A DNA stretch of 64,000 nt from the NCBI RefSeq assembly GCF_000633455.1, contig NZ_AYMG01000013.1, positions 1-64,000 on the forward strand. The letters run 5' to 3'. Position numbers and translations under genes: made by a program. The DNA is from Pedobacter jeongneungensis (GTDB lineage Bacteria; Bacteroidota; Bacteroidia; Sphingobacteriales; Sphingobacteriaceae). Below the pieces are notes generated by a model, which saw nothing but the letters and a program-made list of their open reading frames with translations, did not search any database and had not been told where the DNA came from. The stretch's first letter is position 1; each line of letters opens with the position of its first letter. Shown in pieces: positions 47,121 to 57,600 of this stretch.

Positions 47121-48746
47121 ATGAAAAAGAATATAACCATCATAGCAGCATTAGCGGTATTACTTTTTGCATTTTCATCATGTAAAAAAGCATTTCTGGA
47201 TGAAAAACCCTTTTCTGCATATACTCCATTAACACTTACCGATTCCCTGGGCTTCGAGGCCTCTTTAATCGGTTTATATAACCATACCAGTACCATCTTT
47301 TCGTGGTCTGACCAGCAAGGATGGCCAAGTGTTTGGCAGGTGGGTACCGATGTTGCCAATGCAACCAATAACCAGCAGGGCGTAGAAATTCCTTATTATA
47401 ACTATGCCACTTTAACCCCGACCGATAATGGTTCTGCCCGCACCTGGAACAGGAACTACATTATGATTAATTTAACCAACATTATTGTTGATGGGATCGA
47501 AAACCCTTCTGTTACCACGTTAAGTGCCAAAGGGAAAAGCCTGGTAAGTGCCGAAGCTAAATTTTTCAGAGCTTATGCCTATAATAACCTGGCTACCTGT
47601 TATGGTGGTGTACCTTTGATTGTTCATGCCTTAAGCGGTCCAAAAACCGATTTTGTGCGTGCACCGCTAGATGATGTAAACAATTTTATTGTGAGCGATC
47701 TCATTTATGCTGCGGCAAACTTACCTGATATCGAAGCGGTAAAAACCAATTCGAAAGGTAAAATGTATGGCAGGGCCAACCGTTTTATGGCGATGCAGCT
47801 TCTTGCTGAGGTGTACCTTAGAATGAACAAACCAGATTTGGCAGAACAACAGGCACAGGCCATTATTGCCAGCGGAAAATTCAGTTTAATTAAAAACCGC
47901 TATGGTGTAAAAACCAGTGTGGCCGGCGATTATTATTCTGATATGTTCCAGTATGGAAATCAGAGGCGCTCACAAGGCAATACAGAAGCCATCTGGGTGT
48001 TAGAACAAGAAAATCCAACCAGTGTGGTAGGCGGTATTACCGATAACCCGCAACAGCGTAGGGTATGGGGTGCAGCCTATTATAATATTGCAGGTATGGC
48101 ATTGGCCGATTCGTTAGGTGGTCGTTCCATTGGCCGTTTGCGTTTAAGTAACTGGGTTTTATATGGCTTGTATAAAGGAAAAGATATCAGAAATTCTCAA
48201 TACAATATTCGTAGAAGATACTATTACAACGATCCGAACCCTACTTATGCCGCAAGATATGGCAAACAGGTGCCTTTTACAGGACCAGATACCCTGATCA
48301 ATATTTGTCCGAGTACTACTAAATGGGGTGCTTTCGATCCGAATGATACTTTTGGTTATGCCATGATCAAAGATTTTATCCTGATGCGCCTGGGCGAAAC
48401 TTATTTATTACTGGCCGAAGCACAGGTAAAACAGGGTAAAACCAATGAAGCAGCAAATACCATTAATGTATTGAGAACGCGTGCAGGAGCAGATCAGGTT
48501 TCGGCATCACAAATGACAATGGATTTTATTTTGGATGAACGTGCCCGCGAGCTGATTGGAGAGGAAAACAGAAGGATGACTTTAATGAGAACAGGTACCC
48601 TGGTAGAAAGAGCACTTCGTTTAAACTCAAACGATGCTTCTAAACCAATCACAGGATTAACGGCTAAAAATTTATTGTTACCGATTCCATTGGGCGAAAT
48701 ACAACTAAATAAAGATGCCGTTATTACCCAAAATCCAGGTTACTAA
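47121..48746 (+). CDS. SusD/RagB surface glycan-binding lipoprotein (copy 1)
   Basis: 541 aa. Lipobox in AFSSC (Cys21), followed by KKAFLDEKP as usual in SusD. Signature helices and TPR-like units: NLTNIIVDGIENPS, SAEAKFFRAYAYNNLATCYG, RANRFMAMQLLAEVYLRM, RLGETYLLLAEAQVKQGKT and FILDERARELIGEENRR. It forms the lid over the SusC copy 1 pore and presents glycan. The protein is in tandem with its SusC as expected. Confidence 0.95.
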   Translation: MKKNITIIAALAVLLFAFSSCKKAFLDEKPFSAYTPLTLTDSLGFEASLIGLYNHTSTIFSWSDQQGWPSVWQVGTDVANATNNQQGVEIPYYNYATLTPTDNGSARTWNRNYIMINLTNIIVDGIENPSVTTLSAKGKSLVSAEAKFFRAYAYNNLATCYGGVPLIVHALSGPKTDFVRAPLDDVNNFIVSDLIYAAANLPDIEAVKTNSKGKMYGRANRFMAMQLLAEVYLRMNKPDLAEQQAQAIIASGKFSLIKNRYGVKTSVAGDYYSDMFQYGNQRRSQGNTEAIWVLEQENPTSVVGGITDNPQQRRVWGAAYYNIAGMALADSLGGRSIGRLRLSNWVLYGLYKGKDIRNSQYNIRRRYYYNDPNPTYAARYGKQVPFTGPDTLINICPSTTKWGAFDPNDTFGYAMIKDFILMRLGETYLLLAEAQVKQGKTNEAANTINVLRTRAGADQVSASQMTMDFILDERARELIGEENRRMTLMRTGTLVERALRLNSNDASKPITGLTAKNLLLPIPLGEIQLNKDAVITQNPGY

Positions 48747-48847
48747 TAAGTATAGTTGATTATCAGGGTCATCGCTAATTGGTGACCCGATAATTAAAAC
48801 ATTGATTATCTTACTGCATCAAATTTTTTTCAAAACAAAACCTGATT

Positions 48848-49960
48848 ATGCTTAAAACCAAATTATCCCTTGCACTGATTTTATTCTTTATTTCATTTTC
48901 GAATAGTTTATTGGCACAGGAAAAGCTGAATGCTTTCTTTCCCGGTAAAATATGGAAAGACAATAATGGTGTGCATATCAATGCACATGGAGGCGGTATT
49001 GTAGAATACAAAGGAACCTATTATTGGTATGGAGAACATAAAATTGAAGGCGAAAAAGGAAATACAGCGCAGGTGGGCGTACACTGTTATTCCTCAAAAG
49101 ATTTATATAACTGGAAAGACGAAGGCATTGCCCTAGCCGTTTCTGATGATCTGAAAAGCGATATTGCTAAAGGATGTATTTTGGAGCGTCCGAAAGTGGT
49201 GTACAACAAAAAGACCAAAAAGTTTGTCATGTGGTTCCATTTAGAGCTTTTGGGTAAAGGTTACGAAGCTGCCCGTGCAGGCGTGGCCGTTGCTGATAAA
49301 GCAACAGGACCTTATACATTTATTAAAAGTTACAGGCCAAATGCAGGCAAAATGCCATTTTATACAAATGGTACACCTTTAACCGAGCAGGTAAACTGTG
49401 ATAAACCAGCCAATAAAAGCGATGGTTTCTTCTGCCGCGATTTACCTGGAGGCCAAATGGCCAGAGATATGACAGTTTTTGTTGATGACGATGGCAAAGC
49501 TTACCACATCTTCTCTTCCGAAGAAAATTTTACCCTGCACCTTGCAGAGTTAACACCAGATTATTTAAGCCATACAGGAAAATTCATCAGGATATATGTG
49601 GGGCATCAAACCGAAGCACCTGCGCTGTTCAAAAAGGATGGAACTTATTACATGGTAGGCTCAGGTTGTACCGGTTGGGCACCCAACCCGGCCAGGTGGT
49701 TTAAATCAAAATCTATTTTCGGTCCATGGGAGTTTATGGGCAATCCTTGTGAAGGCGAAAAATCAAATATTACATACGGAGGCCAGAGTACCCATGTGCT
49801 GCCTGCCCCGGGTAAAAAAGGCGAATTTATTTTTATGGCCGATAAATGGGAGCCTAAAAATGCAATCGATGGCCGTTATTTATGGTTACCGATCAAATTT
49901 GATAAAGGAGATATCAAAATCAGCTGGCTCGATAAGTGGGACCTGAGTATCTTCAAATAA
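48848..49960 (+). CDS. GH43 exo-beta-1,3-galactanase-like enzyme
   Basis: 370 aa. Signal peptide 1-24 (NSLLAQ). GH43 propeller whose first blade reads GVHINAHGGGIVEYKGTYYWYGE. The canonical Asp base of GH43 (ADPxI) is absent at this place; instead NAHGGG, an ERPKVVYN motif and TEAPALFKKDG are found. Subfamily 24 exo-beta-1,3-galactanases have this layout; subfamily 34 is close and cannot be excluded. It would release galactose or branched 1,6-linked units from the beta-1,3-galactan backbone of arabinogalactan. Its position between SusD and GH35 fits. Confidence 0.82.
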   Translation: MLKTKLSLALILFFISFSNSLLAQEKLNAFFPGKIWKDNNGVHINAHGGGIVEYKGTYYWYGEHKIEGEKGNTAQVGVHCYSSKDLYNWKDEGIALAVSDDLKSDIAKGCILERPKVVYNKKTKKFVMWFHLELLGKGYEAARAGVAVADKATGPYTFIKSYRPNAGKMPFYTNGTPLTEQVNCDKPANKSDGFFCRDLPGGQMARDMTVFVDDDGKAYHIFSSEENFTLHLAELTPDYLSHTGKFIRIYVGHQTEAPALFKKDGTYYMVGSGCTGWAPNPARWFKSKSIFGPWEFMGNPCEGEKSNITYGGQSTHVLPAPGKKGEFIFMADKWEPKNAIDGRYLWLPIKFDKGDIKISWLDKWDLSIFK

Positions 49961-50044
49961 ACTAGAAAAAAGCAATAAAAATTAAAAATACAACTTGCGC
50001 TGAAAGGCGGGATAATGGATATTTTTTATCCTAAAATTCTATCT

Positions 50045-51886
50045 ATGAATACATTAAAAATAAAAACATACTTGCTCATAATTAGTGCATTGTGTTATGC
50101 CGGAGTGGCATTTGCACAGCAGGGCAACCATACTTTTAAACTTGGTGAAAGCGATTTCCTTTTAGATAACAAACCTTTTCAAATCATTTCAGGAGAAATA
50201 CATTACCCAAGGGTTCCGAAAGAAGCCTGGCGCGACCGTATGAAAATGGCTAAAGCCATGGGTTTAAATACCATTGGCACCTATGTGTTCTGGAACCTGC
50301 ACGAACCACAGAAAGGAAAATTCGATTTCTCGGGCAATAACGATATTGCAAGCTTTGTTAAAATAGCCAAAGAGGAAGGCTTATGGGTAATCCTGAGGCC
50401 TAGCCCTTATGTTTGTGCCGAGTGGGAATTTGGTGGTTATCCTTATTGGTTACAGAACGAAAAAGGTCTTGTTGTGCGTAGCAAACAGAAAGAATACCTG
50501 AGCGAATATCGCAAATACATCAACGCGGTGGGCAAACAGTTGGCACCATTGCAGATCAACCATGGGGGTAACATCCTGATGGTACAGGTAGAAAACGAAT
50601 ATGGTTCTTACGCTGCCGATAAAGAATACCTGGATATTAACCGGAAAATGTTTATCGAGGCAGGTTTTGATGGATTGCTGTATACCTGCGATCCTGAAAT
50701 TGATATTGTTGGCGGGCATTTAAAAGGCTTATTACCGGCCATCAACGGTCAGGATAATCCTGAAAAGGTTAAAAGTGCCATCAATAAATACCACGAAGGC
50801 AAAGGGCCATACTTTATTGCCGAATGGTACCCGGCTTGGTTCGATTGGTGGGGCGCTCCACACCATACCATTCCTGCCGAAAAATATACCGGCAAACTCG
50901 ATTCGGTATTGGCTGCGGGTATTTCTTTAAATATGTATATGTTCCATGGCGGCAGTACAAGGGCATTTATGAATGGTGCAAATTACAAGGATATTTCGCC
51001 TTACGAACCGCAGATCAGCAGTTACGACTATGATGCTCCTTTAAACGAGGCGGGTAATGCAACCGAAAAGTTCAGGCAGTTCCGTGCAGTGATCGAAAAG
51101 CACCTGCCAAAAGGCACAAAGTTACCGGCCATCCCCGCCGATAAACCTGCAATTGCGATTAAAGCTTTTCAACTGACTGATGCGTCATACATTTTTGATC
51201 ATTTACCAAAAGGTACTGAGAACGATAAACCGCTAACTTTTGAAGATTTAAATCAGGATTATGGTTATATGCTCTACCGGACCAAAATTGAAGGTGGAAA
51301 AAAAGGACTGCTCAAAATCAATAAACTGAGGGATTATGCCCTGATTTTTATCAACGGTAAAAGGATAGGGGTTTTAGACAGAAGGTTAAACCAGGATAGT
51401 ATCATGCTGGATTTACCTAATGGCAGCCTGCAACTTGATATTTTTGTAGAGAACATGGGCCGGATCAATTTTGGTAAATACCTGTTAGACAATAAAAAAG
51501 GTATTACCGAAAGCGTTTTGTTTAATGGTACAGAGTTAAAAAAATGGACAATGTTTAGTTTGCCTTTTAACCATACTGAAGCCATTGATGGCAAGGCGCC
51601 TGTAAATAAAGCGAGTGAAGGCCCGGTAATTAGAAAAGGATCTTTTAACCTTGTCAAAACTGGCGATACCTATCTCGATATGCGTACCTGGGGTAAAGGT
51701 GTGGTTTGGGTAAATGGACATAATTTAGGGAAATACTGGTCTATCGGTCCTCAACAAACCATTTATTTGCCAAAAGAATGGCTAAAAACTGGTAAAAACG
51801 ACATCACTGTTTTAGAATTGCTGGATAATAAGCAAACTACATTGGAGGCCATATTTACACCGATTTTAAACAGTTTGAAGAAATAA
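50045..51886 (+). CDS. GH35 beta-galactosidase
   Basis: 613 aa from ATG 50045 (signal peptide, GVAFAQ); an upstream in-frame start at 50015 lacks signal character. TIM barrel with acid/base E185 in QVENEYGSY and nucleophile E260 in IAEWYPAWFDWWG, preceded by the ISGEIHYPRVPKEAWRDR and GTYVFWNLHEP family motifs. The C-terminal beta domains contain the GVVWVNGHNLGKYWSIGPQQ motif. It removes terminal beta-galactose from side chains or the main chain. Bacteroides arabinogalactan loci also carry GH35. Confidence 0.95.
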   Translation: MNTLKIKTYLLIISALCYAGVAFAQQGNHTFKLGESDFLLDNKPFQIISGEIHYPRVPKEAWRDRMKMAKAMGLNTIGTYVFWNLHEPQKGKFDFSGNNDIASFVKIAKEEGLWVILRPSPYVCAEWEFGGYPYWLQNEKGLVVRSKQKEYLSEYRKYINAVGKQLAPLQINHGGNILMVQVENEYGSYAADKEYLDINRKMFIEAGFDGLLYTCDPEIDIVGGHLKGLLPAINGQDNPEKVKSAINKYHEGKGPYFIAEWYPAWFDWWGAPHHTIPAEKYTGKLDSVLAAGISLNMYMFHGGSTRAFMNGANYKDISPYEPQISSYDYDAPLNEAGNATEKFRQFRAVIEKHLPKGTKLPAIPADKPAIAIKAFQLTDASYIFDHLPKGTENDKPLTFEDLNQDYGYMLYRTKIEGGKKGLLKINKLRDYALIFINGKRIGVLDRRLNQDSIMLDLPNGSLQLDIFVENMGRINFGKYLLDNKKGITESVLFNGTELKKWTMFSLPFNHTEAIDGKAPVNKASEGPVIRKGSFNLVKTGDTYLDMRTWGKGVVWVNGHNLGKYWSIGPQQTIYLPKEWLKTGKNDITVLELLDNKQTTLEAIFTPILNSLKK

Positions 51887-51972
51887 AATACGCTTGCGTA
51901 AAATTCCCGTTAAAGAATTTTTTACCTTAGGTAACTGTAATAAAGATATCAAAATTATCTATTCTTAAATTA

Positions 51973-53943
51973 TTGAACATGAAGTACTGCCTGTTTTTTT
52001 TATTGATCTGTGCAAAATTTAGCTTTGCTCAAAACCTGCATGATTATCGCATTAGCCCTGTAGAATTTAATAAGGTAAAACTAACAGATAAATTTTGGTT
52101 GCCCCGTGTCGAAACCAATAAAGAAGTAACCATTCCCACTTCATTTGCCCGTTGCGAAAATACAGGCAGGTTAAAAAACTTCGAAATGGCAGCCAAAAAA
52201 ACAGGGAAATTCTGTACGGCCTATGTATTTGATGATACCGATATTTATAAAACCATAGAAGGTGCTTCTTACTCGCTGGCGGTATATCCGGATGCGAAGC
52301 TCGAAGGCTATATCGATTCCCTGATCGTAGTTATTGCCAATGCGCAGGAACCAGATGGTTACCTATATACCGCAAGGACCATTAATCCTGCAAACCCACC
52401 ATCATGGTCGGGAAAAGAGCGTTGGGTAAACGAAGGGAATATGAGTCACGAATTGTATAACTCTGGCCATTTAATCGAATCTGCGGTGGCACATTACCAA
52501 TCAACAGGCAAGAAAAACCTGTTAAACATTGCCATAAAAAATGCAAACCTGCTGGTGGCCACATTTGGGCCGGGCAAAAGGAGTGTCGCACCCGGGCATG
52601 AGATTGTTGAAATGGCCCTCGTGCGCTTATATAGAGTTACAGCCAATGAAAGTTACCTTAAACTGGCGAAATTTTTTATAGATCAGAGAGGCATAAAGCA
52701 ATATGATGCAAAGGATAAAAACCCCTGGAAAAATGGCGCATACTGGCAGGATCAAACGCCGGTAATCAACCAGGATGAAGCTGTAGGCCATGCCGTAAGG
52801 GCCATGTATTTATATGCGGGTATGGCTGATGTTGCCGCCTTAACCGGAGATAAAGATTACCTGAATGCCATTGATAAAATATGGGCCAACATGTGTGGCA
52901 AAAAAATGTATGTAAACGGTGGCATTGGTGCTGTACCCGATGGTGAACGTTTTGGTGATGATTACGAATTGCCCAATGCCACTGCTTATAACGAAACCTG
53001 TGCCGCAATTGGCAACGTATACTGGAACCAGCGCATGTTTTTGTTGCATGGCGATTCAAAGTATATTGATTTAATGGAAAAAGTGATGTACAATGCATTG
53101 CTTTCGGGGGTAGGCCTGGATGGGAAAACATTTTTCTATACCAATGCCATGCAAATTTTTGACGGCCCTCACCATAAAGATGCCGAACCAGGCAGGTCGG
53201 GTTGGTTCGAATGCTCTTGCTGCCCAACCAATATGTCGCGCTTTTTACCATCTCTTCCCGGTTACATTTATGCCCAATTCAAAGATCAGGTGTATGTAAA
53301 CCTTTTTGTGGCCAGTTCTACTGATTTGAAAGTGAATAATCAATCGGTAAAAATTACCCAACAAAACAATTATCCATGGGATGGAAACCTGAATTTTAAT
53401 ATTGATCCACAAGAAGCAAGTACTTTTAGCCTTAAGCTGCGTTTGCCGGGCTGGGCAATAAACGAGGCGATTCCGTCTGATCTTTACAGCTACAACCAGA
53501 AAGGCAAAGCAGGATTTGCGATAAAGGTAAATGGTAAAAATGCAAAATACCACATCGAAAAAGGTTATGTAACCATTCAAAAACTTTGGAAAAAAGGAGA
53601 TAAGGTCGAGTTTATACTTCCAATGGAAGTGAAAAAAGTAACCGCTAATGCGAAACTTAAGGAAGATGCAGGCAAGATCGCTTTACAGCGCGGACCAATG
53701 ATGTTCTGTGCGGAAGCGGTAGATAATACAGCAAAAATAAGTGCGATTAAAGTACCTGAAAAAACACAGTTTAAATATTCATTTAATCCAAACCTGTTAA
53801 ATGGAGTGGCAGAACTGAGCGGTAATGCGGTAACAACTGCAGCTAACGGAAATAATTTAACTGTGCCCCTTAAACTTATTCCATATTATGCATGGGCAAA
53901 TAGGAGCAAAGGAGAAATGAGTATTTGGTTTCCTGAGCTGTAG
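51973..53943 (+). CDS. GH127 beta-L-arabinofuranosidase (DUF1680)
   Basis: 656 aa. Signal peptide 1-19. (alpha/alpha)6 barrel with the zinc-cysteine site of GH127: E341 and C343 in NETCAAIGNV, C416 and C417 in FECSCCPTNMSR, matching the E338/C340/C417/C418 set of the Bifidobacterium HypBA1 enzyme. N-terminal EFNKVKLTDKFWLPRVETN is typical. It releases beta-L-arabinofuranose, found as caps on arabinogalactan proteins, hydroxyproline-arabinans and RG-II. Last gene of the second unit; a repeat-rich 659-bp gap follows. Confidence 0.94.
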   Translation: MNMKYCLFFLLICAKFSFAQNLHDYRISPVEFNKVKLTDKFWLPRVETNKEVTIPTSFARCENTGRLKNFEMAAKKTGKFCTAYVFDDTDIYKTIEGASYSLAVYPDAKLEGYIDSLIVVIANAQEPDGYLYTARTINPANPPSWSGKERWVNEGNMSHELYNSGHLIESAVAHYQSTGKKNLLNIAIKNANLLVATFGPGKRSVAPGHEIVEMALVRLYRVTANESYLKLAKFFIDQRGIKQYDAKDKNPWKNGAYWQDQTPVINQDEAVGHAVRAMYLYAGMADVAALTGDKDYLNAIDKIWANMCGKKMYVNGGIGAVPDGERFGDDYELPNATAYNETCAAIGNVYWNQRMFLLHGDSKYIDLMEKVMYNALLSGVGLDGKTFFYTNAMQIFDGPHHKDAEPGRSGWFECSCCPTNMSRFLPSLPGYIYAQFKDQVYVNLFVASSTDLKVNNQSVKITQQNNYPWDGNLNFNIDPQEASTFSLKLRLPGWAINEAIPSDLYSYNQKGKAGFAIKVNGKNAKYHIEKGYVTIQKLWKKGDKVEFILPMEVKKVTANAKLKEDAGKIALQRGPMMFCAEAVDNTAKISAIKVPEKTQFKYSFNPNLLNGVAELSGNAVTTAANGNNLTVPLKLIPYYAWANRSKGEMSIWFPEL

Positions 53944-54207
53944 GAGTCATCAATGTTTATTTGCCACGGAGACTTATAATTGAAAATCTTCTGAGATTTG
54001 TCACCCTGAGTATAGTCGAAGGGTATCCGAGCGTATAATACTACTTCGATAAATCGTCATTCCTAACCCGATAGCTATCGGGTCGATTGGGAATCTTAAA
54101 TGAACTATGTTTAGGCATTAAGATTCCCGCCTGAGCGGGAATGACGATCTTTCTGGAAGGATCTGCCTATATTAACTTTAAATAACTCAGCTTACGTCTA
54201 AAATAAT

Positions 54208-54230
54208 AATCGTTATAATAACGTTTAAAA
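54208..54230 (+). promoter_or_regulatory. TCGTTA/ACGTTT pair upstream of susC copy 2
   Basis: AATCGTTATAATAACGTTT has TCGTTA and ACGTTT 11 bp apart, the same spacing as the ACGTTT pair at 43840; both are followed by AAAAAT. The half-sites here also form an imperfect palindrome. Confidence 0.4.
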
Positions 54231-54277
54231 ATGGCATAATTTATCTAAAAAGTGCTTTTAGGCGTGTTTTGTGATGA

Positions 54278-54311
54278 TTTGCCCCCTATTATTTACCATA
54301 TTACCCCTCAC
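54278..54311 (+). promoter_or_regulatory. Shared PUL operator, copy 3
   Basis: TTTGCCCCCT (54278-54287) and ATTACCCCTCAC (54300-54311) place CCCCT 21 bp apart. CCAGATATAAAAC follows at 54347, 44 bp after the second half-site A. The segment ATTACC(A/G)TATTACCCCTCAC is almost shared with copy 2. Confidence 0.6.
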
Positions 54312-54602
54312 GAAGTGCAGGTTTTTTTTAGTTATTTGTTACATAACCAGATATAAAACCAACCACTATGACAAAAAGAAAACTACGCAAACTCCCCTAA
54401 AAAACATTAAGATTTTAGCATCCAGGTAACAGGATGCCGCCGCAACACCAGCGTTAAATTTTGCTTGTTTACCAAAATAAGCAAAGCACCATGGTATGCG
54501 CATGAAATGAATATGCCATCATGAGATACTAACTATATCCGTGGTGATGGTATGTTATTGACCAAACTAACTAAATAACTAATTTCTAGCCTGAATTAAA
54601 AA

Positions 54603-57600
54603 ATGAGAAAAAGCTACAAAAAGTCAGCTCATGTAATCCGCTATTTATTTTCGCCAAAACTGGTATTCCGAACGGTTTTGGGATTATTGATGCTGATCTG
54701 CTCCTTAAATGCCAATGCCCAAACGGAGGTAACCGTTAAGGGTATGGTAAAAGATACCGTAGGTGGACTGCCCGGTGTAAACGTTAAAGTTTCCGGAACC
54801 AACCGGGGAGTTTCGACAGACGAAATGGGAAGGTATAGCATTAAACTTCCAAGATCTGGAAAATTGCTCTTCTCGTTAGTGGGGTACAAACCTCAAAATA
54901 AAACCATTGCCGATTACGACCGCGGTGCTGATGGAAGTTATACCATTAATGTAACGCTTTTGTCGGATGCCAATTCACTTGATGAAGTAGCCGTAGTGGG
55001 TTTCGGAACGCAAAAGAAAACCAGTGTAATCAGTTCGATTACCGCCATTAATCCGAAAGAACTTAAAGGACCAACAAGTAACCTTACCACCATGATGGCG
55101 GGGCGTGTGGCTGGTATGATCGCTTACCAAAGAAGTGGTGAACCTGGTGCCGATAATGCCCAGTTCTTTATCAGGGGGCTCGGTACTTTTGGTGCGGGCA
55201 AGCAAGATCCTTTGATTTTGATTGACGGGGTAGAATCGACACAAAATGATATGGCCCGACTACAGCCCGATGATATTTCTTCGTTCAACGTACTTAAGGA
55301 TGCTACCGCTTCTGCCGTTTATGGGGCCAGGGGAGCCAACGGGGTGGTGCTCATCCTCACCAAGTCTGGTCAGGCAGGTTTGACTAAATTTAGCTTCAGG
55401 GCCGAATCGTCATTATCTTCCAATACCAAAAATTTCAAGTTTGCAGATAACGTTACCTATATGAAACTCGCAAACGAAGCTGCATTGACCAGAAACAGGC
55501 TTGCCATTTTACCTTACCTGCAAACCAAGATAGATGCTACGGCTGCGGGCGAAAACGGACTGCTTTACCCAAATAATAACTGGATTGAACAGTTGATCAA
55601 AGATTATACAGTTAACCAAAGGTACAACCTCAATATTTCAGGAGGGGGAACCAAGGCCAGTTATTATATCGCTGGTACCTATAATATCGATAATGGGGTG
55701 CTTAAAGTGGCCGATCTCAACAATTTTAACAGCAATATCAAACTGAAAAATTATTCGGTGCGCTCTAACATCAATATCAATTTAACCAATACTACCGAGG
55801 CCATCCTTAGGGTTTACGGGCAGTTTGATGATTATACCGGGCCGGTAGGCGGTGGCGGTGCCACTTTTAACCGCGCAATATGGTCTAACCCGGTGATGTT
55901 TCCGGCCGTTTACCCGGCCAGTTTATCGCCTTACAGCAACCACCCTTTATTTGGTAACGCGGTATCGCCAACAGGCGCATTATATATGAATCCTTATGCT
56001 GAGATGGTAAAAGGTTATCAGGACAAAAATGCCTCTACTTTACAAACACAAATTGAGATTAAACAAGACCTGAAATTTATAACCCCGGGTTTAACGGCCA
56101 GGATGATGAGTTATGCACGCAGGTACTCATATTTCGACATTTCGCGGGCCTACAATCCATTTTATTATTCAGCAACAGAACAGCCTGATAAATCAATCGG
56201 TTTAACGCTGATCAATGGTGGGGGAGCATTATCAATCGGTCCGGTAGGAACGGAATACTTAGGTTACTCTGAAGGTAAAAAGGACCTGAACTCTACCTTT
56301 TATGCCGAATTTTCTGGTAATTATAGCCGGACTTTCGCACAAAAACATGCAGTAAGTGCCATGTTAATCACCACCATGCGCAATTACCTGGCGGCAAATC
56401 CGGGAAGTTTACAGCTTTCTTTGCCTTCGCGTAACCAGGGAGTTTCGGGTAGGGCAACCTATGGCTACGATAACCGGTACCTGGCCGAGTTTAACTTTGG
56501 TTACAATGGTTCTGAACGTTTTGCGGCAAATAACCGCTTCGGTTTCTTCCCTTCCTTCGGTTTAGGTTACAACGTTTCTAACGAGAAGTTTTTTAAACCC
56601 TTAACCAAGGTAATTACCAGCCTGAAACTGAGGGCAACTTATGGTTTGGTGGGTAACGATCAGATCGGAAATGCAGACGACCGTTTCTTTTATCTTTCTG
56701 AAGTAAATATGAACAATGGTACCTATGGGGCAAATTTTGGCGAAGATGGCCTTTATTACCGTAATGGTATTTCGATATCGCGTTATTCAAACCCATTGAT
56801 TACCTGGGAAAGATCGAAACAGATTAACCTGGGTATGGATATGACGCTTTTCAACGACCTGAGCCTGACCTTTGATGTTTATAAAAACGAACGTTCCAAT
56901 ATCTTAACCGACCGGACTTTCATTCCAAGCACCATGGGTTTACAGGCTGCAATCAGGGCTAATACCAACAAAGCAGAGAGCAAGGGTGTCGATTTTTCGG
57001 CCAGTTATAACAAGTCTTTCAGCAACAGTATGTTTTTATCGCTCCGCGGAAACTTTACTTATGCCACCAATAAGATTTTGATTTACGATGAACCTTCTTT
57101 TAATGCGAATGAAGCATACCGTTATCATGTTGGTTTACCTACAACACAGGCCTTCGGTTTAATTGCAGAGCGTTTGTTTATTGATGATGCCGAGGCTAAA
57201 AATTCGCCGGTACAATTTTCGGGCGTACCCGGTGTAAATTATGGTGGTGGCGATATCAAATACCGCGATGTAAATGGTGATGGGATCATATCAGATGCCG
57301 ATCAGGTTCCGATTGGTTTACCTACAAGCCCTGAAATTGTTTATGGATTTGGTGGAACATTTGGTTTTAAAGGATTTGATATCTCAGCTTTCTTTCAGGG
57401 CTCTGCAAGGTCATCTTTCTTTATTAACCCGGGCAATATTTCTCCATTTGTACTCAATAAGGAAGAAGGAAATCCAAATGCAACCCAAAATGGATTGCTG
57501 GAAGTAATTGCTGATAGCCACTGGTCTGAACAGAACAGGGATACCTACGCTTTCTGGCCACGCTTAAGTTCCAACTTTGTAGACAATAATACACGTACCT

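Larger units (their letters stand above)
53944..54602. other. 659-bp region: repeats, operator and leader before susC copy 2
   Basis: The first 250 bp hold dispersed elements: TCACCCTGAGTATAGTCGAA at 54001, CCCGATAGCTATCGGG near 54069, and GATTCCCGCCTGAGCGGGAA at 54122. The shared operator follows (54278-54311), then a leader of ~240 nt. The leader contains a 10-codon mini-ORF (54368-54400, MTKRKLRKLP) and hairpins such as GCATCC...GGATGC and TTTGCTT...AAGCAAA. No larger gene is supported. Confidence 0.6.

Noticed and set aside
52766..53251. 161-codon minus-strand frame inside GH127
   Set aside because: Antisense shadow rich in His and Cys; the GH127 frame with its zinc site is clearly the gene.
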